Below are positions 45,636 through 55,445 of a stretch of 64,000 nt of DNA, piece by piece. The stretch's first letter is position 1, and each line of letters starts with the position of its first letter. This stretch comes from Pegoplata infirma (Eukaryota; Arthropoda; Insecta; Diptera; Anthomyiidae). Below the pieces are notes generated by a model. It was not told the DNA's origin. It made no database searches and worked only from the letters and a program-made list of their open reading frames with translations. Both the position numbers and the translations under genes were made by a program. The stretch spans positions 4,278,001-4,342,000 of the forward strand of contig OY992538.1 of the NCBI GenBank assembly GCA_963921195.1, written 5' to 3'.

Positions 45636-46082
45636 GCCCCTATGACACTACATTTTTTTTGTATTGATGAAATTTATGTAAACAGGGCAAATATATCACT
45701 ATAGGAAATCTGAACAAGTGTGAAGAGTAAAAGAATACTAATAAAAAATAGTAAACGTCAAATTTTATTCTTGTGTTATCGATAAATTTGGTTATCAAAT
45801 GACTGAATGTCAAAAAAAATGTAAAAATTTTACATATTTTTTTGACATTTATGTATTAATGATATTAAGTGCTGCCAACTTTTCTGTTTTTCATTAAATG
45901 AAGCGATTTTTTGTTTGTTTTTGGCGGTTTTTTGAATTTATTCAGCGGGTTTTTATGATAAGGAAAGTAATCACCACTATTTGTTTGTTTATTTTATGTT
46001 TCTTTTTCATTTCTTCTTTTGCTGTTTCATTCTTTCAATTAATAAAAAATAAAATACAAAAAAAATCTAGTGTCATAGGAGC
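45636..46082. mobile_element. TTAA-flanked MITE (piggyBac-like target), 447 bp
   Basis: TTAA-GCCCCTATGACACTAC on the left and CTAGTGTCATAGGAGC-TTAA on the right (TTAA 45632-45635 and 46083-46086). The terminal inverted repeat is about 25 bp including an A/T run. The 62-codon frame inside is not recognisable. Confidence 0.82.
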
Positions 46083-46106
46083 TTAAGCAGGAGGTCAATC
46101 CAATGT

Positions 46107-46406
46107 CACAGACTAATACAGACTCGACAAATATGACAGGTGTCAAAAAAGCATTTTTTAACCATATGGTTAATGTTTTCAAATTATTCTACGAATTAAG
46201 TTAGAAAGAGAAAACTGATATAACGCGCCATAAGAAAAATGGATGCCAGATCGGTTTTTGTTGTTTCACTCACTCCTAAGTCGTAGAAAGTGTTGCCATG
46301 TTAGCGTAAAACGGACTAAAAACCGCTGTGTTTTCTCCTTAAATCGCTTAGTTTTTCCCCATTTTTTCTTATAAAACTCTACTGTCGAGTCTGTATTTAG
46401 TCTGTG
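46107..46406. mobile_element. CACAGACTAATACAG element, 300 bp, 7-bp duplication
   Basis: CACAGACTAATACAGACTCG ... CGAGTCTGTATTTAGTCTGTG termini, flanked by CCAATGT (46100-46106, 46407-46413). The right arm of the palindrome gives the empty site with one CCAATGT. A partial relative is 9474-9601. Confidence 0.85.
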
Positions 46407-46474
46407 CCAATGTTGTAAATTTGTAAAATCAATGTTAACCCAACGTCAAAACCAAAGTCGAGCGATCGTTGGCC

Positions 46475-46670
46475 CATAGAGAAACATAGAGGCGAAGGTG
46501 AAAGAAAAAATAATATCACTATCTTTTTCTAATTTCTCAGACGTACGTTGTCGATGTGAATTCACCACACAATACATGTTTACAAGTCGTACTTTGTCAA
46601 CAAATACATGTATACAAGTTGTACTTTGACAACTCAATTTTTGACGCCTTCGCCTCTATGTTTCTCTATG
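46475..46670. mobile_element. 196-bp TIR element with 9-bp target duplication (MULE-like)
   Basis: CATAGAGAAACATAGAGGCG ... CGCCTCTATGTTTCTCTATG termini. TCGTTGGCC lies on both sides (46466-46474, 46671-46679), and once in the opposite arm. A 9-bp duplication is usual for Mutator-like elements. Confidence 0.85.
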
Positions 46671-46719
46671 TCGTTGGCCATTGTTATCATTTCAACTTCG
46701 GAATGACGTCGTAGACTTA

Positions 46720-47055
46720 AGCTGCCCATTCACTTGCAATATTATTGTTCAACTTTTCAAATTGTACAATAATATCGCTTGTGTGTATGTAATATTTACG
46801 GTTGTGCAATATATTGGAGAATATCAAAACACTTTTGATATTTATTGTACAAACAAGAATACTGCAATATATTTTATCAGTGTGTTGTCTATATTGTACA
46901 ACTTTTATTATGTTATGTTTATGTTTATATCTTGTACAATATATTGGGTTTAAGTATTGAGCAATTTTATTTGCTGTGTAGGGTAAAACGACAATAATAT
47001 TGTAAAATATTTTTTTTTTAAGTTGAGCAATTTTATTGCAAGTGAATGGGCAGCT
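46720..47055. mobile_element. 336-bp TTA-flanked MITE (AGCTGCCCATTCACTTGC)
   Basis: TTA-AGCTGCCCATTCACTTGCAA on the left, TTGCAAGTGAATGGGCAGCT-TTA on the right. The opposite arm reads GACTTAGAAACGGGTATG in inverse, the empty site. PIF/Harbinger-like target. Confidence 0.88.
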
Positions 47056-47671
47056 TTAGAATCGAGTATGATTTGCCAACGTTGGTACCGTCGCCGCCAA
47101 CTTCATTCCAACATTGGCCCGTTTGTATTTTTCTGACTGGGTAGTTTCTTGAAAATTGTTACTTTGACAATATCATCGTAATGATTAGTAAAAGAAATAT
47201 GACCTTGAGCTAGAATAATCTTGCTCAAAATATTTCTAAAAAATGTGTACTTGTCCTAGGATGCCACTACTGATGTCAAATGAAAGGGGAGGATCTCCCA
47301 TAATTTTTGTGAATAAAGTCATTTGAAAAATTTATGAAAATATTTTGTTGAAAATTTAAAAAAAGTTTTGGAAGGACGTTACTTACCTCCTTTTTCCTGA
47401 TATGTAAAAATAATAAAATAGGAAAATTAGGGGAGATCCTCCTCTTTTATTTGCTATTACTACCCAGGCAGAAAAATACAAACGGGCCAACGTTGGAATG
47501 AAGTTGGCGGCGACGGTACCAACGTTGGCAAATCATACCCGTTTCTAAGTCTACGACGTCATTCCGAAGTTGAAATGATAACAGTGGCCAACGATCGCTC
47601 GACTTTTGTTTTGACGTTGGGTTAACATTGATTTTACAAATTTACGACATTGGATTGACCTCTTGCTTAGG

Positions 47672-47850
47672 GGATGTATTGAAAATCTCGATGTAGTGCT
47701 TGTTTGTTACCATTTTGTACAAATTGGTTGAAAACAACTACTAAAGTTGCCACTTAGATTAACGAGCTGAGGTCTATGTAAACCAAAACTTAAAAAAAAA
47801 AAATAAAAATTTTAATTATAATTTATAGTGCAGTGTTTTATGTAAACACA
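47672..47850 (-). repeat. Dispersed repeat X, copy 2 (empty site for the 39381 MITE)
   Basis: Inverse of 39290-39610 without the MITE; the junction reads GCCACTTAGATTAACG. Confidence 0.75.
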
Positions 47851-48029
47851 AAGTTGTGCCAACACAATATTTTTAGTAAAACTGTTTTATATTATAGAAT
47901 GTTGTATTTTTCGACTGGGTAGTGGCATCCAAGGACAAGTACAAATATTAAAAAAAAATATTATACAAAAATTTAAAAGGAAACAGGATCACGAAATGAA
48001 AAACTGTAAATGCAGTATTACTACATTTA

Positions 48030-48227
48030 TACCAAATTCACATTAATTTTTTTAAACATGTTTAAGCACTTAAACATGTTTATGTACCTTAACAAGTTTA
48101 AATTTAAACATGTTTAAGTAGTTAAACATGTTTAAGCACTTAAACATGTTTATGTACCTTAACAAGTTTATATTTAAACGTGTTTAAGCGGTTAAACATG
48201 TTTAAAAAAATGAATGCGAATTTGGTA
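48030..48227. mobile_element. TTA-flanked AAACATGTTTAA MITE, copy 2
   Basis: 198 bp from TACCAAATTCACATTAAT to ATGAATGCGAATTTGGTA. TTA at 48027-48029 and 48228-48230. The interior has more palindrome units than copy 1, with a ~70-bp internal duplication (GTACCTTAACAAGTTTA twice). Confidence 0.87.
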
Positions 48228-48230
48228 TTA

Positions 48231-48941
48231 TATGGAGTTCACACTAGCTGTTTTGAAGTGTTTAAGAGTGAGATGTTTAAAAAAGTCTTTGTTCCGTGTC
48301 CATTACACTCAAAAAATTATGTTAGTAAAATCAACTGAAAATGTCAGTTAAAATAACTACTTTGTAAGTTGTTTTGGGGTCAACTACTTTTTCAGTTAAT
48401 TCAACTAACAATGTTAGTTATTTTAACTGACAAAAAAACAACTGACTTATGTGGTAAAAACTACTTACATTTGTAGTCAAAACAACTAAAATGGAGTAAA
48501 AATAAAATAATCAATAAATATTTTTTTTTTAATTTTTCAGAAAAAAATTTTAAGACCAAATTTTTCAGTTTTTTTTTTTAAAAAAAAAGGTTGTGAAAAA
48601 TAAAAAAAACGAAAATTTATTTTTATTTTTTGGAAAAAAACTTTAAAAATTTTTCAGAGATACAAAAAAAATAAAATTAACTACTTTAAATAACTGTTAC
48701 TACATCACAGTACTTTTTTGTTAGTTATTAAAAAAAACTACTTAAAATAACTAACAGAAATAGTTGTTTGACATTTTTCATACAAAAACAACTGACTTTG
48801 TAGTTGAAAACAACTAACTACTGTAAAATATACAAACAACTAACATGTAGTAACTTACATAATTTTCTGAGTGTACGTTTTTATTCTGCTACTGGTGTTT
48901 TGTTGAACAACATGTTTAAGGCCGCTAGTGTGAACTCCATA
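48231..48941. mobile_element. GTTCACACTAGC MITE, copy 2, hosting a CACTCA MITE
   Basis: TATGGAGTTCACACTAGC ... GCTAGTGTGAACTCCATA, flanked by TTA (48228-48230, shared with the preceding element, and 48942-48944). Without the nested insertion it is about 140 bp, as at 39381-39521. Confidence 0.87.
48306..48873 (+). mobile_element. CACTCA MITE nested in the preceding element
   Basis: CACTCAAAAAATTATGTTAG to TAATTTTCTGAGTG; TA at 48304-48305 and 48874-48875. The host family copy at 39440-39480 reads TCCATTACGTTTTTATTC across the site, proving a TA duplication. Confidence 0.93.
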
Positions 48942-49379
48942 TTAGTCTCTAGTTTTAAACGTACACTCATGATCATAATAATAGGTACACCACCTGAACT
49001 ATTTTTGAAATGCCAATAACTGTCAAATTACGATATTTTTTAATGAGCAAATGTGTTTTTTTTTTTAGTATTCGATGCGGCAAAGATATTATGTATCAAA
49101 GCATGGCAAGTCCAACTTTATTTATTGTTTGCCAGTGAACGGTTTATAAAAAGTGCTTCCAGCAGGTGATCATAATAATAGGTACACTCGAAATTTTTCC
49201 TATTTTTTTCAATTTAAAGGTCATATTTTGCAATTATTTATATGGATTCAAATAATTTAGTAAAAATACTTGAAAAATACAATTAACTATCCAATAATAA
49301 GTGTCCATTTTGTTAGTAAATGACTAGAAAAATCACTGTTCTTCTGATGAACGGACCATAGCTTAAAACTTAAAAAAAT

Positions 49380-49597
49380 CTGGAAAATCTATATCAAAAT
49401 GCTTGGGCCGGTCCGTGAACTTCGTTCATAATACCTTAAAAATGAAAAAAAAATTAGAAACACGTGTTAGATCATATGAAAGATCCCAGGTTGCTGATCG
49501 CCATATCATTTCTATTTCAAAAAAGGACCCATCCAAGTCCTCAAGAGCTGTTTTTGCCGAAATTACAAGCGTAAAAGGCGCACCAACTGTTCAATGA
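49380..49597 (+). pseudogene. Tc1-like transposase, N-terminal DNA-binding fragment (left arm)
   Basis: Reads SKCLGRSVNFVHNTLK (a helix-turn-helix of the Tc1 type, GRS motif), then KLETRVRSYERSQVADRHII...KKDPSKSSRAVFAEI, typical of the second DNA-binding subdomain. It ends in a stop before any DDE catalytic region. The mirrored, more damaged copy is 49984-50208 on the other strand. Confidence 0.75.
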
Positions 49598-49620
49598 CGT
49601 CTCCAGTAGGTTAAATTACC

Positions 49621-49977
49621 CAGCCAAATAGCACGAAGAGTCCTTCTGATGTGTAAGAAGAATATTAGATAGGGTTAAATATAGCCAAGGAATACTTGCT
49701 CTAGAGCGGCATTGAAGGCGATGTTGCCCCTACTGAAATTGGAAGCAAAAAATATTCGTATAATACTTTAAGCCTTTAAATGCACGTTTTAGAAGACCTA
49801 TATAAGAGTATTTTAAAAGAGGACTAAAGTGACCCCTGGAATGACCTCTTAAAATGAACAATAAAGGCTTAATATCTTCTAAAAAAAGAACCGCCCGAAC
49901 AAGTATTCCTTGGGGCCATTTAACCCCATCTCATATTCTTCTGATGCATCAGTACGACTCTTCTCGGTATTTGGCTG
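49621..49977. mobile_element. CAGCCAAATA inverted-repeat element in the palindrome loop
   Basis: CAGCCAAATAGCACGAAGAG on the left and CTCTTCTCGGTATTTGGCTG on the right, 357 bp, with TCTTAAAA/GACC-type internal inverted words. It separates the two arms and may have inserted at the centre. Confidence 0.7.
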
Positions 49978-49983
49978 AATAAA

Positions 49984-50208
49984 TTAGCCTGCTGTAGACG
50001 TCGGTAAACAGATAGCGCGCTTATTACGTTTGAAATTTCGGCTGAAATAGCTTTGTGGAACTTGCATGGATCCTTTTTTTAAAAACGAAAAGTTATGGCG
50101 ACCAGTGGTTGGGGATGTTTTATATGATCTAACACGTGTTTCTAATTTTTTTTCCATTTTTAAGGTATTTTGAACGAAGTTTACGGACCGGCCCAAGCAT
50201 TTTGACAT
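49984..50208 (-). pseudogene. Tc1-like transposase N-terminal fragment (right arm, inverted)
   Basis: Reads SKCLGRSVNFVQNTLKMEKK then a diverged, frame-disturbed stretch. It is the inverse counterpart of 49380-49597. Confidence 0.72.
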
Positions 50209-50764
50209 AGATTTTCCAGATTTTTTTTAAGTTTTTAGCTATGGTCAGTTCATCAGAAGAACAGTGCTTTTTTCTAGTCATTTTCTAACAAAATGGACAC
50301 TTATTATTGGATAATTAATTGTATTTTTCAAGTATTTTTACCAAATTATTTGAATCGATATAAATAATTGCAAAATATGACCTTTAAATTGAAAAAAAAT
50401 AGGAAAAATTTCGAGTGTACCTATTATTATGATCACTTGCTGGAAGCACTTTTTATAAACCGTTAACTGGCAAACAATAAATAAAGATGGATTTGCCATG
50501 CTTTGATATATAATATCTTTGCCGCATCGAATACTAAAAAAAAACACATTTGCTCATTAAAAAATGTCTTAATTTGACAGTTATTTGCATTTCAAAAATA
50601 GTTCAAGTGGTGTACCTATTATTATGATCATGAGTGTATATTATCCAGTTCGTGTTTAACGACTTTTTTCATTCGATTTATTCTTTATTCGAAAATCGTC
50701 AATTTTAAATTTATCGAACAAGAGACTGGTTTTGACAACTCTAATTTTAACCTAAATAAACTAG

Positions 50765-50905
50765 AAATAGCCGCGTGAGTAAATTTTGACTCGCTCACGA
50801 AATAAAAATATTGCTCACGCACGATCACGCACGCTCACGTGAGTAACTAAAATTTTTCTCACGCTCACGAAATAATCACGTTCACGAATGCTAACGAAAT
50901 TAAAA
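50765..50905. repeat. CTCACG-rich repeat, copy 1
   Basis: Degenerate CACGCACGCTCACGTGAGTA words. A relative at 53393-53510 shares GCACGCTCACGTGAGTAACT followed by AAAATT. Confidence 0.75.
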
Positions 50906-51455
50906 TAAACAAATTTTTATTTTACTTTTTTTGATTTCTAGCCCAAAAATTTGGTTCCAAGCTCATATGTAACCGGCAAGAAATGTGTTTTAGTAATCTT
51001 TGAACTTAATTTTTTTTAGAAATTTGACGTCATGGAAACTGGACTCTTGTTCAACATGATGTGATTCAGAAACGTTTCGTTGCAATCCATTTGCAATTTG
51101 ATGAGTAACTAATTATAACTTGCCTCAGAGTTGTAGAGTTCACTACTGACCTCTTTTAGATGGCAAAGATCAAGAAAAAAAAACTTTGATTTAACCGCAT
51201 TAATCAATATGATGCGAATGCTGCTGCACTCATAAATTTATCTTGTAAGTACATAGATATATAATCTATGTCTGTATGTGCACACATGGGAATATATCAA
51301 TAACCTTGCCCAATGCATTAAAATCTGATCCACTACAACCATATTATGGCATTATTAAATTACCTTATCGTTTTATATTACAAGTTGCATAACTTGTGTG
51401 TACATCGTCGTATGCGGTGAGAGGTATTAAAATATATTTGCACATACGTATATAT
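50906..51455. other. Intergenic, no feature recognised
   Basis: AT-rich DNA with no convincing ORF, RNA gene or terminal repeat. Confidence 0.45.
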
Positions 51456-52234
51456 TAGGGTGGAGCAAATATAGCTTTTATCGAATTTCGAAAACGTCGG
51501 GGTCGGGAAAGTTGCCTTTTGGGGTCGATATTAACCCACAAAAATATTGGACCTGTAGGGCAATGGCTTTGGGTTCCTTTTTTGATTTTAAAATCGAAAA
51601 GTCCCGAACATAGTAAAAAAAATGGGGAACTTTTTTTTTTGTTTGCTTAAAATATTAGTTTATATTTGGACTTTACCGAAAAAGTGTTTTTATGGTAAAA
51701 CCAATTTTTTTTTGGTCTATAAATATTTCTTTTTTCAAAAAATTTCTTTAAAAATAACTTAACATTTTTTTTTTCAAAACGAGAAACAAAAAAAAAAAAA
51801 AAATTTACAGACAAAAAAAATCTTTACCATAACACTTTTTCAGTAACGTCTGTTTATACGACCAAAGTTATGAGTTACAACTTCTAAAACGTTAAAATCC
51901 GGATATTCCAACTGATAAGTGGCGCACTTTGAAAGTTTTGCCTCAAACCGATAAGGTAAAAGGGTACACCTTCATCCTAAAAATAAATAAGTAGGCTGAG
52001 GATATTCTCTATCCGAGGTTTGGAAACATGCGTTTGGGGTATGTCAGTGGTATATCTAAGACTGAAACACAGAAATCCAAGTGATGAGAACCCTTACGCT
52101 TTAGAAAACGGTGAGATGGATGTGGGACCTTGAGTCTCTAACCAAATCCGCTAAAAATATATAGCTTGATGTAGTTGGCTCAGGTACTGGGATAAACCCC
52201 AAAGCGCAAAAAAAAATATAACACTACCAATGAT

Positions 52235-53184
52235 GAGGTTAATCCAAATCAACGTCTACTACAGTAGTACTGACACGATGGCACTGCTGATGACCCTCAC
52301 CGAAGGGTCATATGATGTGGCGCTCATCCAAGAGCCTTGGGTGGATGCTACGGGTGAAAAATCCTTAAAAGCACTACTCTTACAGAAATAAAGCACGATT
52401 TAACCGCAACAATATGTAAACTCGGGAAGATGACAATAAGTACACCCAAAAAACTCCCAGTTACTGGCTACTGAATTTTTAACTAATTCCCAGTTAAAAT
52501 ACACCTAACTGACTCCCAGTTGTTTGAATTAATCAAAAATAACTAACTTTATTTAAAAACTTTATTGTAACTGTTTCTTAGTTGAAATAAAAATAACTGG
52601 GAATTTTACAGTTAAAATTTACTAAATGTTCGTGAATAAAATTAACCAGAAACAAATATTTGTTTTTTAATTTCTTTATTAAAACTAAATAATTTTGTAA
52701 CAATTAAACTAAATTAAATGTTAACGATATCTTCATGAGACCGACATTTTCCCGGACAGTTCCACCAGCAGACAGTTCCACCATCATTACACATCTCCTT
52801 TTCCAAAGCCGTAAACGTAATTCAAATATTGTATAATCCCTTCCGAATTAACGAATTTTTATTTCACTTTGCATTTTAGATGTTTGTTTTACGAGTAATT
52901 TAGCTTTTTGGTAGAAATATGTATTTTTTTAATTAAATTTTTTGACAATAGTTCTCAAAAATGATTATTTTTCAAAAATTGACTAAAAATTATTATTGTT
53001 TGTAACTGAAGCTTTAGTTGGTCATAATTATCCCAGTTATTTTAAAATATTTTGATTTCAACTGGGAATTTTCGTAACTATGTAACTGCGGAATTTTTTC
53101 GGTGTATTATCTCCTCCTATATGCCGCACGATAAGGACTTAAAGTCTGAAGTCATCATTTGTTTAAAGTGAGGTATTAAAGTAG
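52235..53184 (+). pseudogene. Non-LTR retrotransposon ORF2 endonuclease fragment, split by a MITE
   Basis: 52245-52380 reads MRLIQINVYYSSTD...DVALIQEPWV, the start of an AP-endonuclease domain of R1/LOA/I-type LINEs. After the MITE, 53105-53175 continues SSYMPHDKDLKSEVIICLK, the next conserved block. Joining at the duplicated TA gives one continuous coding phase across the junction. Reverse transcriptase is absent; stops are present on both sides. Confidence 0.8.
52443..53104 (+). mobile_element. Element A family MITE, uninterrupted copy (662 bp)
   Basis: TA-CACCCAAAAAACTCCCAG ... GGAATTTTTTCGGTG-TA. TA at 52441-52442 and 53105-53106. Serves as the reference for reconstructing the 9802-25450 stack. 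Confidence 0.9.
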
Positions 53185-53392
53185 TGATGTACATAGATTG
53201 ATTTTCAATAAGAGAAATGAGTGTAGATAATTTTAAAATTTGTGCGCATGAAGCATTGAATTTTTTCATAAGACTAAAAAGTAGAGAGACGTAAACAAAA
53301 TCTGTAGAAAATTGAATTTCTTTACATCGTTGTACTTTTTAGACTTATGTCAAAATTCAATAGCGGTTCTCACCCTTGATAGAAAATAGAGA

Positions 53393-53935
53393 TGGGCGCG
53401 TGAGTGAATTTTGAATCACGCACGCTCACGAAATAGAAATAATGCTCATGCACGAAATTGTATTTTCTGCTCACGTCCACGCACGCTCACGTGAGTAACT
53501 AAAATTGAAGAAAAATTTTCGGGACCCCGATTTTCGGGATATTTTGAATCCCGGGATTCACGGGATTTTTTTTTTGAAATTTTCGGGATTTTTCGGGATT
53601 TTCAAAAATTTTTAGTATTTTTTGTCACTTTAACAAATTTACGCGTTCGTAAAAATTAGCAAAGTATTGTTGATGTTGTGAACTTCAAAAAAGGTCGGGA
53701 TTCCTCCTGTGAAGAAAGGAAAAATGAAAGAATTCAGAATTTATTTGATTTTTTTAAATTTATTTGTTTATTTTTCTTGTAAAAAAAATATTTTTTAGCA
53801 TTGTTTTTTTTTTTTTTTTTTTGTAAAAAATGTGTTAGCGAGAGAAGAGTTTGCATGACTCACGCGTGAGCGTAAATGATAAGTGAGTGATTCCATTATT
53901 GTTTGCGTGAGCGTGACTGAGTGTGAGTCAAAGCC
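53393..53935. repeat. CTCACG-rich repeat, copy 2, with GGGATTTTCGGGA-rich insert
   Basis: 53393-53510 matches 50765-50905; an inverse-like CACGCGTGAGCG segment is at about 53850-53935. Between them 53515-53610 is built from CGGGATTTT words, which recur at 55700-55815 (ATCCCGAAAATACCGGGAT). Confidence 0.55.
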
Positions 53936-53988
53936 CACTTATGCATTTAAAAAATGTTTTAGTAAAACATAAAAAGTTTACAACCTAA

Positions 53989-55445
53989 CCCAGTTGGCTC
54001 TGTCTTCAAGACATCTTAGACGACGGGTGCACGACCCATGTAAATCGTTGAAGACAGATGGACGACAGTCCACACAAGTCGTGAACGACACTCTCACACA
54101 AAAGATCCAAAAATCATACAAGACGAGATGAGCGACACTGTCGCTCAGAGTGTCGTGAATTTTTACGACGACGATATTAGCGACTATGCCCTCAAATTGT
54201 CGTGTACGACCTTTTGACCGACTGTGTCCTCCACTCTATCGTTGACGACCATATAGGTGACCTTATCTTCTATATAATCGTTGACGACCATACAGGTGAA
54301 ACATTCCCTCATAGGGTCATTGACGACTACTTGAGCGACACTTGCGCCCATAAAGTCGTACACGACCGTATAAGAATATTTTTTTAAATATTTTTTTTAT
54401 TAATTTTTATTTAAATTCATTTATTTAATTTTTAAGAACATTATTTTATATAATTAAATTTAACTTTTTTATGTTTAAAAATTCGTAAAGTAATAAGAAA
54501 AAATATAATATTATTAAAATAATGTAAAAATACATACATAAATATTTTAATACATAATTTTCAAATTAATTTAAAAAAAAAGTAATTAACAAGTTGAAGA
54601 TTCCATTTAAAATTTGAAGATCCATGTACAATTTTTTATGTTCTATTTAAAACTTTTTAACATATTATTTTAAGATCACGATTCACAAAGTGCACCTTTT
54701 TCGATTGATTTTTATGAACAACTAACTATTTAAATTATATACATTTTATATTTTTCATTGCCGTTATTATGGTCCCGTTATTTGGTTTGTTTCTCCCAGA
54801 ACAGAGTTAAGGCAAGTAAGCACACGACAAATATAAATATCGTCGATCAGTATGTCGTAAACAAAGAGCATTAGATTACAATTTAACGAAATTGTCGCCT
54901 ATATTGTCGTCAACGGAGAGTGCGATTGACGATAATCGTAATATATTGTCGGTCAGCCTGTCGTAAACCAAGAGCAATAGATGACAACTAAAAGAAGTTG
55001 TCGTTCATATTGTCATCAACATAGTTTGGCTGACGACAACATAAAGATATTGTCGCTCATATTGTCTTCAATCGGCATTAACTGACGACATATTTAAGAC
55101 ATAATCGTTCATCTTGTCGTTAACGGAATTTAAATACACGACACATAAGAGAGATTGTCGCTTGTTTTGTCGTGAACCAAGTTTGGCCGAAGACAATAAA
55201 GACATTTTCGGTCATCTTGTCTTCAATATATTTTCTATACACGACAAGTACTAGATTTTGTCGCTTAACTTGTCTTCAACTGGATGTTACACAAGACCAG
55301 TTGAGTATTTTGTCATGCAGCTAGTCGTTAGCGAATATTTCCGTTGCATTGTCGTAAGAGAAAATTCAATCGACACATGTCTTGAACGACAAATTCTTAA
55401 CTATCACTTACGAAATCGTTGAAGACAACGTTTTGGCCAACTGGG
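53989..55445. mobile_element. Element built of GTCGT..ACGAC short palindromic repeats (1.46 kb)
   Basis: CCCAGTTGGCTCTGTCTTCA on the left and the inverse CCCAGTTGGCCAAAACGTTG then TCTTCAACGA on the right. The left third (54000-54370) and right half (54810-55420) are ~40-60-bp repeats with GTCGTNNACGAC cores and variants; the middle is plain AT-rich DNA. No significant ORF. Confidence 0.8.

Larger units (their letters stand above)
46087..47672. repeat. Large palindrome with insertions in the left arm and an intact right arm
   Basis: Matched inverted segments: AGGTCAATCCAATGT (46093) with ACATTGGATTGACCT (47649); GTCGAGCGATCGTTGGCC (46458) with its inverse at 47588; AACTTCGGAATGACGTCGTA (46694) with its inverse at about 47555; ACGTTGGTACCGTCGCCG (47079) with its inverse at about 47505. 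The left arm contains three transposons, listed separately, that are absent from the right arm. Confidence 0.88.
48964..50636. mobile_element. Tc1-derived palindromic element (~650-bp arms), TA-flanked
   Basis: TA-CACTCATGATCATAATAAT on the left and its inverse on the right (TA at 48962-48963 and 50637-50638). Each arm repeats TGATCATAATAATAGGTACA about 210 bp inward, like Tc1 elements with internal transposase-binding repeats. Each arm also carries the 5' end of a Tc1-type transposase frame. The loop holds another element (49621-49977). Confidence 0.88.

Noticed and set aside
46681..46953. 90-codon + frame
   Set aside because: Lies across the terminus of the 336-bp TTA-flanked MITE; no coding signature.
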